A DNA stretch of 64,000 bases from Bacillota bacterium (GCA_023418915.1 JAEZYU010000109.1:1-64000), one strand, 5' to 3'; counted from the stretch's first letter, positions 43,193 to 52,414 are shown. Notes: generated by a model from the sequence alone, not told the origin. Numbers and translations: made by a program.

Positions 43193-45505
43193 TTGATATT
43201 GAAATCGGTCAATAAAAAATCCCGGAAACAGATTTTGTCCCGCTTCAGAAATAAAACGATACAGCGTGTGCTGATCGCAATAGTGACAATAGTCATATCT
43301 GTCGTAATTATTGAAAATGGAGCTGCGCCAAAGAAGTACAGGCTTGAAGCCGGCGAAAGCTCCAGATATGATATTACGGCTCCCAGGGAAATCGTGAATG
43401 TGCTGCTGACAGAAAAGCTTGCAAAAGAAGCCGCTGAGAAGGTTCCACCTGTAATGGAAAGACTCGATGATGTCCCGATCGATATCATCAATACTGCCAA
43501 TGAATTTGTCAACCAGATAAAAGCAGCCAGGCTGAGCATTAGCAATAATCTTCAGGAACAGGGGATCTATGAGGGTACGCTGAACTATGATGAGATCCTT
43601 GAACAGGAGAGGGAAAGAGCAGCGGAAACTCTTTCACTCAATCTGCGGCAGATAAACATACCGTTCACCGACGAACAGGTCAAGTACCTCATAAGCTCAA
43701 TGTCTGAGGATGAGCTTTGGATGTTCGAGGCTATGACCATAGATCTGGTCAGTTCGGTCATGAAAGAAGATGTCAATGCAGAAAACCTCTCAGAAAAAAT
43801 TGATTATGTAAATAATTCGTTCCACGAAAGCGAACTTTCGCTGGAGATGAAAAATATGGCCGGTACTACTATAAAGGCTCTATTGAAGCCAAACAGTATA
43901 GTCGACGAGGAAATGACTGACAAAGCCAGGACCGAAGCCTACAATACGGCTCTAGAGAATAAGCAGACCATACAGGAAGGTGCAAGGATCCTCAGCTTTG
44001 GTGACATAGTCACCGAGGACAAGCTGGAGGTCCTGAGGGAATTGAATCTGCTCGAAACAGGCGGCTTTGACTACACCTTTGCCGGCGGTATACTTGCTGT
44101 TGTACTGATGCTGTCATTTTTACTTATCTTATACATCAACAATTTTTGCCGAAGAATAATACATGGTACAAAGGAGACCCTGCTGCTCTGCGTCATAATA
44201 CTTTTGACACTGGTTTCAGCATGGCTGCTGGTACCTGTGAGATCATTGCTCATACCTGCTTTTATAGCTCCAATGCTCATAACAATACTGTTGGATCTTA
44301 GGCTGGGGATAATAGTGAATACAATGCTGTCATTTGCGATATTTTTTATCACCAACGGAGATCAGCAGTTCCTGTTTACCAGTCTGATCGGAGGCACTGC
44401 CGCTGCATTCATAGTGACCGGAGCAAACCAAAGAAGCCGGCTTTCCGCTTCCGGTATAGTAATAGCTGCAGTAAACGCTGTGGTTATTGCCAGCATGGGA
44501 CTGATTAACAAAAGTGGTCTTGTAACTATTGCGAACAATGCAGCGCTTGTTGCTGTAAACGGTATGCTTTCAACCATATTTACCATAGGTACTCTTCCGT
44601 TCTTTGAAAGCACCTTTAATATTATAACGCCTTTGAAGCTTCTTGAGATGGCTAACCCCAACCAGCCGCTTATGAAAAAACTGCTGATGGAAGCGCCGGG
44701 CACATATCATCATAGTCTTATGGTCGGCAATCTTGCAGAGTCTGCTGCAGAGGCGATAAGCGGGAACGCTCTTCTTGCGAGAGTCGGAGCATACTATCAT
44801 GATGTGGGCAAGCTCAAAAGACCCAACTTCTTTAAGGAAAATCAGCTTTCCGACAATCCTCATGACAGGATGACGCCTAATTTAAGCACACTTGTCATCA
44901 CTTCACATACAACTGACGGCGCAGAGATAGCTGAAAAATACAAAGTACCGCTTGCGGTAAGAAACATAATAAGTCAGCACCACGGGACCACTCTTGCGGC
45001 GTATTTCTATTACAAAGCTAAAAAAAGTGATAAAGGAGATAATATTAAGCAGGAGGACTTCAGATATCCTGGCCCGAGACCGTCAACCAAGGAAGCTGCA
45101 GTAGTTATGCTGGCCGACTCTGTGGAGGCAGCTGTCCGATCCATGGTCGAAAAGACAGAGGGCAAGATGGAAGGCCTTATAAGAAGTATAATTAAAGACA
45201 AGCTTGATGACGGGCAATTGGATCTTTGTGACCTCACACTCAGGGATCTTGATATGACAGCTAAATCGTTCATACATGTATTCGGGGGTTATTTTCATGA
45301 ACGGCAGGAATACCCTGAGATGAAGACAAAGAGACTGGACGAAGAAGCAGCAAGGAATCAGGCGGAGTTACCAGATGCAGCTGACAGCGGAGAAGTAAGA
45401 CCGGTTCTGACTGAAAGCAGCATAGGAGAGCTGATGATACAAGGTGATCAGAAAGCACCGACAGTCCGCAGGGAGGGCGAGAGGGTTGAAAAACATCGCA
45501 CATAA
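43193..45505 (+). CDS. pgpH: c-di-AMP phosphodiesterase PgpH (7TM-HD)
   Basis: PgpH breaks down the second messenger c-di-AMP. The 770-residue product has one N-terminal membrane segment, a large extracellular 7TMR-HDED domain (about 50-280), seven membrane segments (about 290-480) and a cytoplasmic HD domain with HHSLMVGNLAESAAEA, YYHDVGKLKRPNFF and ISQHHGTTLAAYFY. Metal-binding His/Asp are present. TTG at 43193 or 43199, after GGGGG. It overlaps the ybeY start. Confidence 0.96.
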   Translation: MILKSVNKKSRKQILSRFRNKTIQRVLIAIVTIVISVVIIENGAAPKKYRLEAGESSRYDITAPREIVNVLLTEKLAKEAAEKVPPVMERLDDVPIDIINTANEFVNQIKAARLSISNNLQEQGIYEGTLNYDEILEQERERAAETLSLNLRQINIPFTDEQVKYLISSMSEDELWMFEAMTIDLVSSVMKEDVNAENLSEKIDYVNNSFHESELSLEMKNMAGTTIKALLKPNSIVDEEMTDKARTEAYNTALENKQTIQEGARILSFGDIVTEDKLEVLRELNLLETGGFDYTFAGGILAVVLMLSFLLILYINNFCRRIIHGTKETLLLCVIILLTLVSAWLLVPVRSLLIPAFIAPMLITILLDLRLGIIVNTMLSFAIFFITNGDQQFLFTSLIGGTAAAFIVTGANQRSRLSASGIVIAAVNAVVIASMGLINKSGLVTIANNAALVAVNGMLSTIFTIGTLPFFESTFNIITPLKLLEMANPNQPLMKKLLMEAPGTYHHSLMVGNLAESAAEAISGNALLARVGAYYHDVGKLKRPNFFKENQLSDNPHDRMTPNLSTLVITSHTTDGAEIAEKYKVPLAVRNIISQHHGTTLAAYFYYKAKKSDKGDNIKQEDFRYPGPRPSTKEAAVVMLADSVEAAVRSMVEKTEGKMEGLIRSIIKDKLDDGQLDLCDLTLRDLDMTAKSFIHVFGGYFHERQEYPEMKTKRLDEEAARNQAELPDAADSGEVRPVLTESSIGELMIQGDQKAPTVRREGERVEKHRT

Positions 45506-46007
45506 GGACATAGAGCAATCAAAAGTGTTTATTGATAATGAGCAGACTGACATTGAAATAAAGCAGGAGTATTATCTGTTGTTGAAAAAGACTGTTATCT
45601 TGTGCCTCAAAGAAGAGGAAATAAAAGTGGGCTGTGAAATAAACATGCTGCTGACTAATGACGAATCAATACGGCAAATCAATGCTCAGTTCAGAGATGT
45701 CAATACTCCGACGGATGTATTGTCATTTCCGATGGCAAGAATAGAAAAAGGTGAAATATTTGACGAGGGCAGCGATTATGATATTGATGAAGGCCTTCTT
45801 ATGATCGGTGATATCGTTATATCGATGGAAACTGCGCAAAGACAGTCAGAGCAGTATGGGCATTCATTTGAGAGGGAGATCGCTTTCCTGACTGCGCACG
45901 GTGTGTTTCACCTGCTTGGATATGACCATGAAAATATGCAGGATGAAACTGAAATGATAGAAAAGCAGAAAGCCGTGCTTGGTAAACTGGGGCTAAAAAG
46001 AGCATGA
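45486..46007 (+). CDS. ybeY: Endoribonuclease/16S rRNA maturation protein YbeY
   Basis: YbeY is a zinc protein needed for ribosome maturation. The 173-residue product has the zinc motif HGVFHLLGYDH (three His) and TPTDVLSFPM upstream of it. TTG at 45486 is preferred over an earlier in-frame ATG at 45444 because AGGGAGGG lies just upstream; both overlap pgpH. The stop overlaps the next gene's start (ATGA). Confidence 0.96.
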   Translation: MKNIAHKDIEQSKVFIDNEQTDIEIKQEYYLLLKKTVILCLKEEEIKVGCEINMLLTNDESIRQINAQFRDVNTPTDVLSFPMARIEKGEIFDEGSDYDIDEGLLMIGDIVISMETAQRQSEQYGHSFEREIAFLTAHGVFHLLGYDHENMQDETEMIEKQKAVLGKLGLKRA

Positions 46008-46702
46008 AAAACAGGAGTCTGATTGACAGCTTCAACAATGCATTGAATGGAATTATTTCCACATTCAAAACTGAGCGAAACATGAAGATACATTTGTCAG
46101 CAGCATCGTTGGTGCTTATACTGTCTCTCTTTTATGATCTGACCAGAATAGAGTTTATGATCATATGTATAACAATTGCGCTGGTAATCATCTGTGAACT
46201 GTTCAACACGGCAATTGAGGTTATTATAGATACACTCATCGGTGTATATCATCCCAGAGCAAAAGTAGTAAAGGATACTGCGGCAGGTGCTGTTTTTGTA
46301 TCGGCGATGCTTTCGGTAATCGTTGCATATTTCATATTTTTCGACAGAGTCAGTACAAGCCTTGAGTCAGGGATCGACAGAATAAAACAGGCGCCTATGC
46401 ATATTACCGTAGTTGCAATTGTAGTAACAATGGCTGTTGTACTGGTGCTTAAAATGATATTCAAAAGAGGAACTCTGTTCAGCGGAGGTATGCCAAGCGG
46501 ACACTCTGCCATAGCTTTTTCGGCAACTACCGCTGTAGCGCTGTATTCAAACAATTCGAGCATAACGATACTATTTTTGATTGTTGCATTACTTGTAGTA
46601 CAAAGCAGATTAGAGGGGAAAATACATAATATAATAGAACTGTTCGCAGGAGCCATAATAGGTTTTCTGGTGACGCTTCTCATATTTCAACTCATTGCAT
46701 AG
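46004..46702 (+). CDS. DgkA-type undecaprenol/diacylglycerol kinase fused to a PAP2 phosphatase
   Basis: The first half (about 1-115) is a DgkA-type lipid kinase with ERNMKIHLSAASL, CELFNTAIEVIIDTL and AKVVKDTAAGAVFVSA. The second half (about 120-232) is a PAP2-type membrane phosphatase with GMPSGHSAIAFSATTA and QSRLEGKIHNIIELFAGA. The last PAP2 motif has Glu where most have Asp (HxxxD). The two parts may phosphorylate undecaprenol and remove phosphate from its phosphates. The gene overlaps ybeY by four bases. Confidence 0.9.
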   Translation: MKNRSLIDSFNNALNGIISTFKTERNMKIHLSAASLVLILSLFYDLTRIEFMIICITIALVIICELFNTAIEVIIDTLIGVYHPRAKVVKDTAAGAVFVSAMLSVIVAYFIFFDRVSTSLESGIDRIKQAPMHITVVAIVVTMAVVLVLKMIFKRGTLFSGGMPSGHSAIAFSATTAVALYSNNSSITILFLIVALLVVQSRLEGKIHNIIELFAGAIIGFLVTLLIFQLIA

Positions 46703-46754
46703 GACTGAAGTATATGACATAAGCAAGGAACAGGAGAGCGGGAGGTAATGATAA

Positions 46755-47642
46755 TTGTTCAGATCAGGTTTCGTTTCGATAGTCGGACGTCCCAATGTCG
46801 GTAAGTCAACACTTACAAATAAGCTTATCGGTGAAAAAATATCAATAATATCAAGTAAGCCCCAGACCACCAGAAATACTATCAAGACTATTATCAACAC
46901 AGATGAAAGTCAGATCATATTTATTGACACACCCGGTATTCACAAGCCCAAAAACAAGCTTGGTGAATACATGGTAAAGTTGGCTGAGAACACACTGAAC
47001 GAAGTGGATGTGGTTATGTTCCTTGTTGAGGCCGCAGATGATAAACCCGGCGCAGGTGACACTTACATCGCAGAGCAAATGAAAGCACTAAAAACTCCGG
47101 TGATTTTGATTATAAACAAAATCGATCTTGTAAAAAAGGAACAACTGCTCGAAAGGATAAAGAACTTTTCACAGCTGATGAAATTTGAGACCGTTATCCC
47201 TATATCCGCTATGAATGATGAAGGAACAGACATAGTACTAAAGGAAATAACCAGATTACTTCCGGAGGGTCCCAAATTTTTCCCCGATGATATGATCACT
47301 GATCAGCCGGAAAAACTACTGGCTGCAGAACTTATACGGGAAAAGATACTGGAGCTTGTCATGGAAGAGGTTCCGCACGGAACAGGTGTGGAAGTGATAT
47401 CATATAAGGAACGTGAAGGAAGGAACCTGCTGGATATCGAGGCAAACATTTATTGTGAACGCAGCACGCACAAGGGGATCCTTATCGGTAAAGAAGGTGC
47501 AATGCTCAAAAGAATAGGATCGATGGCCAGAGCTGAAATGGAAAACCTGCTTGGCGTCAAGGTCTTTCTGAAGCTGTGGGTCAAGGTAAAGCCTGATTGG
47601 CGCAACAGCGATAATGTTCTAAGGACGCTGGGATATAAATGA
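46755..47642 (+). CDS. era: Ribosome assembly GTPase Era
   Basis: Era binds the 3' end of 16S rRNA during 30S assembly. The 295-residue product has G1 GRPNVGKSTL, G3 DTPGIH, G4 NKID and a C-terminal KH domain (GILIGKEGAMLKRIG). It starts with TTG at 46755, nine bases after GGAGG; the nearer ATG at 46748 is out of frame. Its place after ybeY is conserved. Confidence 0.97.
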   Translation: MFRSGFVSIVGRPNVGKSTLTNKLIGEKISIISSKPQTTRNTIKTIINTDESQIIFIDTPGIHKPKNKLGEYMVKLAENTLNEVDVVMFLVEAADDKPGAGDTYIAEQMKALKTPVILIINKIDLVKKEQLLERIKNFSQLMKFETVIPISAMNDEGTDIVLKEITRLLPEGPKFFPDDMITDQPEKLLAAELIREKILELVMEEVPHGTGVEVISYKEREGRNLLDIEANIYCERSTHKGILIGKEGAMLKRIGSMARAEMENLLGVKVFLKLWVKVKPDWRNSDNVLRTLGYK

Positions 47643-47733
47643 TGCAGAGAAAAATGCAAAGATAAAACATGTTTACAGCATAATCACATATTACAAGTAT
47701 ACAAACTCCTTTTTAGAGAAACATAAATATATG

Positions 47734-47782
47734 CGGGAACAATTCATTGCTTTACTTTATTAAGAAGTATGGAGATGTCCCG
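47734..47782 (+). other. Inverted repeat between era and yqzL
   Basis: CGGGAACA (47734-47741) pairs with TGTCCCG (47776-47782) with one bulged base. There is no T-run. A similar GGGACA/TGTCCC stem lies after recO (48756-48803), so the yqzL-recO pair is flanked by two related arms. Confidence 0.4.
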
Positions 47783-47819
47783 TATTACTGCAGATAACAA
47801 AGGATAAGGGGGATTTGTA

Positions 47820-47969
47820 ATGTTGAAGGATTTTGCATGGGATACATTTATAAATAAGGGAAATCTGGAATCCTATATATTTTACAGAGAAATAGAAGAA
47901 GGGGAAAGGGCTGATGAGCAAAGAAAGCTTGCTGAGGCTGAGGCAGCTCCGAGTGTAAGCAACGCATGA
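47820..47969 (+). CDS. yqzL: YqzL family small protein
   Basis: The 49-residue product MLKDFAWDTFINKGNLESYI and following matches the YqzL family of short proteins encoded just before recO in Firmicutes. No membrane segment. It has an AAGGGGG ribosome binding site seven bases before ATG. Function unknown. Confidence 0.9.
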   Translation: MLKDFAWDTFINKGNLESYIFYREIEEGERADEQRKLAEAEAAPSVSNA

Positions 47970-48002
47970 GGCTTTGTATTTCGATCAGCTCCATGATTTG
48001 TC

Positions 48003-48749
48003 ATGGGTTTTCTCAAAACCAAGGGGATAGTCATTAAAGAGGTTAGTACAGGCGAAGCAGACAAGGTACTAACTATATTTTCGAGAAATAAGGGCCGCAT
48101 CTCAGCTCTGGCCAAGGGCGGAAGACGGCCCAGATCCAAGCTTTCTGCAGCGTCACAAATGTTGTGCTACGGAGAGTACATGCTGTACAGCGGAAAGGAA
48201 ATGTACTCAGTAAACAGCTGTGATGTGATAGAACCATTTTATGAAATACGCAACGATATGGAAAAGCTGACATATGCAGCGCATTTTACCGATATTGTGC
48301 TGGAGATAATTCAAGAGGACCAGCCTTCTTCAAAGCTACTGAAGCTGCTTCTGAATACGCTGTACATGCTTTCAAAGACAGGAAAACAGCCGGAATTGCT
48401 ATCGAGGATATTTGAATTGAGAGCACTGGCATCAGCGGGGTATGCACCGCATGTAAATGCATGTATGAGCTGCGGTTCCGCTCCTGACAGGCATTACTCC
48501 TTCAGCTTCGCTAAATGCGGTTTTTTATGCGACAGAGAAAAGTGTGCCGGTGAAGATGGTTCCTCCGTTTTACTGTCTTCAGGAGCTTCAAGGGCAATAC
48601 AGCATATCATATACTCACCAATGGAAGAGCTGTTCAGCTTTAGCATGTCTGCTGAGCCACTGGAGGAGCTTGGGTTCATATCAAGGAGATATCTTCGTGA
48701 AAGACTGGAACGCGACTTTACCAAACTGGACTTTTTAAAATGGGTATGA
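48003..48749 (+). CDS. recO: DNA repair protein RecO
   Basis: RecO helps load RecA at gaps and breaks. The 248-residue product has the N-terminal OB fold (TKGIVIKEVSTGEADKVLTI), a helical region, and a zinc-finger with C-x2-C and C-x4-5-C (CMSCG ... CGFLCDREKC). It follows yqzL by 33 bases, with no strong ribosome binding site immediately upstream. Confidence 0.95.
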   Translation: MGFLKTKGIVIKEVSTGEADKVLTIFSRNKGRISALAKGGRRPRSKLSAASQMLCYGEYMLYSGKEMYSVNSCDVIEPFYEIRNDMEKLTYAAHFTDIVLEIIQEDQPSSKLLKLLLNTLYMLSKTGKQPELLSRIFELRALASAGYAPHVNACMSCGSAPDRHYSFSFAKCGFLCDREKCAGEDGSSVLLSSGASRAIQHIIYSPMEELFSFSMSAEPLEELGFISRRYLRERLERDFTKLDFLKWV

Positions 48750-48755
48750 GGTAAA

Positions 48756-48803
48756 GGGACACACCTCAACAGTGGGTATTGCTTAATGGCTGAGGCATGT
48801 CCC
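48756..48803 (+). other. Long stem-loop after recO
   Basis: GGGACA (48756-48761) and CCTCA (48764-48768) pair with TGAGG (48791-48795) and TGTCCC (48798-48803), with a symmetric CA/CA internal loop and a 22-base end loop. No T-run follows, and the true terminator lies 13 bases on. It may be part of the recO 3' UTR or a small structured RNA. Confidence 0.55.
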
Positions 48804-48815
48804 GCCAAAGACAAT

Positions 48816-48849
48816 AAAAAGAGAGAGGTTTCATAGCCTCTCTCTTTTT
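48816..48849. terminator. Bidirectional terminator between recO and tRNA-Leu(GAG)
   Basis: AAAAAGAGAGAGG pairs with CCTCTCTCTTTTT. It ends recO transcription on the plus strand and the tRNA on the minus strand, and touches the tRNA 3' end. Confidence 0.93.
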
Positions 48850-48931
48850 GGTGCGGTCGATGGGACTTGAACCCATACGGTCTCCCATACGCCCCTCAAA
48901 CGTACGCGTCTGCCAGTTCCGCCACGACCGC
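48849..48931 (-). tRNA. tRNA-Leu, anticodon GAG
   Basis: On the minus strand the sequence folds into a class II tRNA: acceptor GCGGTCG/CGACCGC, D arm, anticodon stem TACGT/GCGTA with loop TTGAGGG (anticodon GAG, reads CTC/CTT), a GG-GAGA-CC variable arm and T arm ATGGG/CCCAT. CCA is encoded at 48849-48851. Confidence 0.95.
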
Positions 48932-48964
48932 ATTAATCATGTCCAGCGCCGGTCAGCAAGAATT

Positions 48965-48993
48965 ATTATACTAACATAAGCTTGCAGTGTCAA
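48965..48993 (-). promoter_or_regulatory. Sigma-A promoter of tRNA-Leu(GAG)
   Basis: On the minus strand, TTGACA (48988-48993) and TATAAT (48965-48970) are 17 bases apart, a perfect consensus match, 33 bases before the tRNA. Confidence 0.92.
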
Positions 48994-49040
48994 TACTTTT
49001 GAATAAAAATAATAAGCCAAATAAATGTAAAGCTCATGTA

Positions 49041-49069
49041 TTGAAATATGCCCCGTCTATTGGTAGAAT
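49041..49069 (+). promoter_or_regulatory. Possible sigma-A promoter of the DUF624 gene
   Basis: TTGAAA at 49041-49046 and TAGAAT at 49064-49069 with 17 bases between, about 63 bases before the start codon. Confidence 0.65.
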
Positions 49070-49132
49070 TAAGACATGTCGTTATTGTTGTGGAGAAATA
49101 TCGCTAAATAGACAAGAAATGAGGATAAACAA

Positions 49133-50155
49133 ATGGCTGGCTTTTTCGGATTATTCGATTATAACAAACCTGGACCTGGTGTTCCAAAGGATGCACCTCC
49201 AAAGTCTCCGTTTATAGTGTTTTTTGAGATTCTCCAAAGAAAATTCTGGAATCTGATCAAAATCAATATGATGTTCCTGATTTTCAATCTACCTGCTGTG
49301 CTGGCAGGAATGTTCATCTTGTTTTCATTTTTTCCAAATATATTTCCGAATGCGATGGAAAACCCTGAAACCCTGCTCATGGATACAATTATGAAGTTTG
49401 TACTGCTGACATTGATGACATGTGTTCCTATGATCACAGTCGGACCTGCACAGGCAGGCTTAACTTACATTCTGAGAAACTATGCCAGAGAAGAGCATGC
49501 ATTTATATGGAGCGATTTCAAGGATGCAGCAAAGAGCAACATGAAGCAGAGCTTGATTGTGAGCACCATAAACTTTGTAGTCACATTTCTTACACTGATT
49601 TCAATACGTGCCTACTGGGTGCTCATCGGCGCAGGTCAGATACCCGGATTGCCCGGTACAATAGGCCTTGCTGTGATGTTCATGATGTTTTTGATATTTG
49701 CATGTATGAGCATCTACATCTATCCGTTAATGGTGACCTTCGATACCACTTTGAAGCAGCTTTATAAGAATGCATTGATTTTTGCAGTGATCAAATTCCT
49801 TCCCAACCTGCTAATACTGCTGTTAAGCTCTTTTATAATATTCTTATCTTTCGGACTCATTATTCCGTTCAACCCCATGATAGGCTTCGTCCCATATATT
49901 TTCCTGACAATAAGCCTTACAGGCTTTCTAACGAACTTCTATGTCTATCCAAAGCTGAAAAAATACATGATAGCGCATATCGAAGAAGAAGAGGATGAGG
50001 ACGAAGACGAAGAAGACGAGGAAGAGGATGATGATGGCGTTGAAGAGTCAACTCAGGCTGGCAGCCCTCGTTCCGAATCGGCAGAAGATAATTACGATGA
50101 TGAAAACAGAGATGACGAAAGTGCCGGTGATGATGGGATAAAGAGGTATTATTGA
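49133..50155 (+). CDS. DUF624 (YesL-like) membrane protein with acidic tail
   Basis: The 340-residue product starts MAGFFGLFDYNKPGPGVPKD, typical of the DUF624 family, and has about six membrane segments between residues 40 and 275. The last 60 or so residues are a very acidic, low-complexity tail (EEEEDEDEDEEDEEEDDDG and following). Some family members sit near sugar transporter genes, but none is here. Function unknown. GAGG precedes the ATG. Confidence 0.85.
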   Translation: MAGFFGLFDYNKPGPGVPKDAPPKSPFIVFFEILQRKFWNLIKINMMFLIFNLPAVLAGMFILFSFFPNIFPNAMENPETLLMDTIMKFVLLTLMTCVPMITVGPAQAGLTYILRNYAREEHAFIWSDFKDAAKSNMKQSLIVSTINFVVTFLTLISIRAYWVLIGAGQIPGLPGTIGLAVMFMMFLIFACMSIYIYPLMVTFDTTLKQLYKNALIFAVIKFLPNLLILLLSSFIIFLSFGLIIPFNPMIGFVPYIFLTISLTGFLTNFYVYPKLKKYMIAHIEEEEDEDEDEEDEEEDDDGVEESTQAGSPRSESAEDNYDDENRDDESAGDDGIKRYY

Positions 50156-50190
50156 TCGGTAAGACTTTATATTAACAAGATAAGAATTAA

Positions 50191-50219
50191 AGCTGCTCTT
50201 GAAATCAAGAGCAGCTTTT
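50191..50219. terminator. Bidirectional terminator between the DUF624 gene and the dap operon
   Basis: AGCTGCTCTTG (50191-50201) pairs perfectly with CAAGAGCAGCT (50206-50216) around AAAT, then TTTT. The converging genes both end just outside it. Confidence 0.9.
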
Positions 50220-50249
50220 CTGATGTATCAGTTAATAGCTGCGAAATTG

Positions 50250-50720
50250 TCAAAGCCCATATTCCTTTGTTATGGCGCTTACTGCCTTATCAACATCTTT
50301 CTCATATATAAGACAGGATATATCGATTTCTGAAGTTGTGACAAGCTTGATTTCCACACCCTCATCAGCAAGCACTGTAAACAGGCGGGCTGCAACGCCG
50401 GGAAGGCTTCGCATGCCTTCACCATATACCTGCAGTTTAGTGTTGCCGGCATCGACCTCGACCCTAAGATCCTTCACCGATTTTTTGAATGCATGTAATG
50501 TACTCAGTGCATTTATAAGATCATCAGACGGAATACTGAACGAAGTACTTATGCTGCCCCTGTAAGGCGGGGCCTGATTTATCATATCGATGTTGATGCC
50601 GTTTTTTGCTATGGCATTGAAAATATCTGATATCAGCCTGGCATCGTTAGGCAGCTTATCAATTGTAACTAACGCAACATTATAGGTGACATTGATGCTT
50701 GAAACCGGTTTATCAGTCAT
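50250..50720 (-). CDS. Stand-alone aspartokinase-type regulatory protein with two ACT domains
   Basis: The 156-residue product matches the C-terminal regulatory half of aspartate kinase (NVALVTIDKLPNDARLISDIFN, INIDMINQAPPYRGSISTSFS, GEGMRSLPGVAARLFTVLADEGVEIKLVTTSEIDISCLI) but has no kinase domain. ATG at 50720 is preferred over 50744 because GGAGG lies just upstream. It is the last gene of the lysine-riboswitch operon asd-dapA-dapB. It could bind lysine or threonine and act on a separate aspartokinase, like the small beta subunit of some enzymes. No aspartokinase gene is in the window. Confidence 0.85.
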   Translation of the reverse strand: MTDKPVSSINVTYNVALVTIDKLPNDARLISDIFNAIAKNGINIDMINQAPPYRGSISTSFSIPSDDLINALSTLHAFKKSVKDLRVEVDAGNTKLQVYGEGMRSLPGVAARLFTVLADEGVEIKLVTTSEIDISCLIYEKDVDKAVSAITKEYGL

Positions 50721-50762
50721 AACAAAAACCTCCGTTTCAGTCAATTTGCTTCGCTTAGATAG

Positions 50763-51521
50763 TCAATCCTCACTTATCAGGTCATTCATATCGTACATGC
50801 CGGGAGCCTTGCCGAATAAAAACCTTGCCGCCCTTAGTGCGCCTGTTCCGAAAATCTCCTTTGACATCGCTGTATGGCTTATTTCTATTATCTCGTCATT
50901 GCCGGCAAATATTACTGTATGCTCTCCGACTAACGTACCGCCGCGGATCGCATGCATGCCGATCTCGTTCCTGCTTCTTTTTTTTCTGCGGGAATGCCTG
51001 TCATAGACATATTCCTGCTTCTGATCCAGAACGGAATTTATGGAGTCGGCTATAGTAAGTGCGGTCCCGCTGGGAGCATCCAGCTTTTGATTATGGTGCT
51101 TTTCTACGATTTCGATATCAAAGTTGGATTCCAGCAGTTTTGAAGCTCTTTTAACAAGATCGATCAATAGATTTATGCCAAGCGACATGTTTGCCGTGAA
51201 GAAAACCGGTATGGATCGTGAGGCTTTTTCCAGAAGCTTGACCTGGGACTGTGACAGTCCCGTGGTGGCGATAACAGCTGGAATTTTGTGATTTATTGAA
51301 TAGGAGATCAATCCGTCCAGAGCTGCAGGATTGGAAAAATCGATGATCACGTCAGGTTGTATGCTGCATTTATTCAAAACAGTACATACAGGAAATGGAT
51401 TATTGCCGTTGTCAGCAATGTCATATCCTGCTGCTATGCAAAGATCATCGTATTGCTCTGAGAGTCTTGTAATGACCTGCCCCATTTTTCCGTTACAGCC
51501 GCTCAGTAAAATTTTGATCAA
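50763..51521 (-). CDS. dapB: 4-hydroxy-tetrahydrodipicolinate reductase DapB
   Basis: DapB makes tetrahydrodipicolinate in the lysine/diaminopimelate pathway. The 252-residue product has the nucleotide-binding GCNGKMGQ, IEVVEKHHNQKLDAPSGTA (catalytic His/Lys region) and AMSKEIFGTGALRAARFL near the end. It starts with TTG; the ribosome binding site is modest (AAGGGATG). Directly downstream of dapA. Confidence 0.96.
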   Translation of the reverse strand: MIKILLSGCNGKMGQVITRLSEQYDDLCIAAGYDIADNGNNPFPVCTVLNKCSIQPDVIIDFSNPAALDGLISYSINHKIPAVIATTGLSQSQVKLLEKASRSIPVFFTANMSLGINLLIDLVKRASKLLESNFDIEIVEKHHNQKLDAPSGTALTIADSINSVLDQKQEYVYDRHSRRKKRSRNEIGMHAIRGGTLVGEHTVIFAGNDEIIEISHTAMSKEIFGTGALRAARFLFGKAPGMYDMNDLISED

Positions 51522-51535
51522 GTTTTACACATCCC

Positions 51536-52414
51536 TTAAATTAGTTTGTAGTTTTTCATTGCTTTTATCAGCAGTTCCTTATTTTTTTCACTCATATCGA
51601 CCAGCGGCATACGACATTTGCCCACGCTCATGCCCATCAGGTTCATTGCTTCCTTGACAGGGATAGGGCTGACCTCGGAGAATAATGCTTTAACCAGCTC
51701 AACTACTTTTAGCTGGAGCCTTCTGGAGCCTTCGATATCACCGGCAAGGAATCGGGACGCCATGTTATGAGTATCTCCCGGTATTATGTTTGCCATCACT
51801 GAAATGACACCTTTCCCTCCGAGCGACATCAAGGGTACGACAAGGCCGTCCTCTCCGGAATATACTGTGAAATTTTCACCGCAAAGGTTTATGATCTCGG
51901 CGACCTGATTCAGGTTGCATTCCTTGATGGCAACGATATTGTCAATCTCAGAAAGCTGCTTTACAGTATCAGGGTTAATATTCAAATTTGTTCTTGATGG
52001 CACGTTATATAATACCACAGGTATGCTTATGCTTTTGGCAATGGCTTTAAAGTGTTCATACAACCCGCGCTGCGTCGTTTTATTATAGTATGGGCTCACA
52101 CTAAGTATAGCATCAGCGCCTGCCTGCTCTGCACGTTTGCTCAGATTTATTGCGTGCATAGTGTCGTTGCTTCCTGTCCCGGCGATTACAGGCAGTCTGC
52201 CATTTACTTTTTTAACTGTGTAGGATATGACAGCTATATGCTCGTCATCAGGCATAGTGGAAGCTTCTCCGGTAGTTCCGCAGATCACTATCGCATCTGT
52301 TTTTTCTTTTATCTGGAACTCTATGAGCTCGCCAAGCTTGTCATAATCAACGCCGTCCTTTGTAAATGGCGTCACTATGGCAACGCCAGCTCCTGTGAAA
52401 ACACATTTCTTCAT
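51536..52414 (-). CDS. dapA: 4-hydroxy-tetrahydrodipicolinate synthase DapA
   Basis: DapA condenses pyruvate with aspartate semialdehyde. The 292-residue product has the Schiff-base lysine K164 (IVAIKECNLN), Y136 (VVLYNVPSRT), T47-T48 (ICGTTGEAS) and SVSPYYNK. AGGTCG precedes ATG at 52414. It lies between asd and dapB. Confidence 0.97.
   Translation of the reverse strand: MKKCVFTGAGVAIVTPFTKDGVDYDKLGELIEFQIKEKTDAIVICGTTGEASTMPDDEHIAVISYTVKKVNGRLPVIAGTGSNDTMHAINLSKRAEQAGADAILSVSPYYNKTTQRGLYEHFKAIAKSISIPVVLYNVPSRTNLNINPDTVKQLSEIDNIVAIKECNLNQVAEIINLCGENFTVYSGEDGLVVPLMSLGGKGVISVMANIIPGDTHNMASRFLAGDIEGSRRLQLKVVELVKALFSEVSPIPVKEAMNLMGMSVGKCRMPLVDMSEKNKELLIKAMKNYKLI

Noticed and set aside
46748..46757. 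ATG at 46748 as the era start
   Set aside because: It is out of frame with the Era protein; TTG at 46755 is in frame and well spaced from GGAGG.
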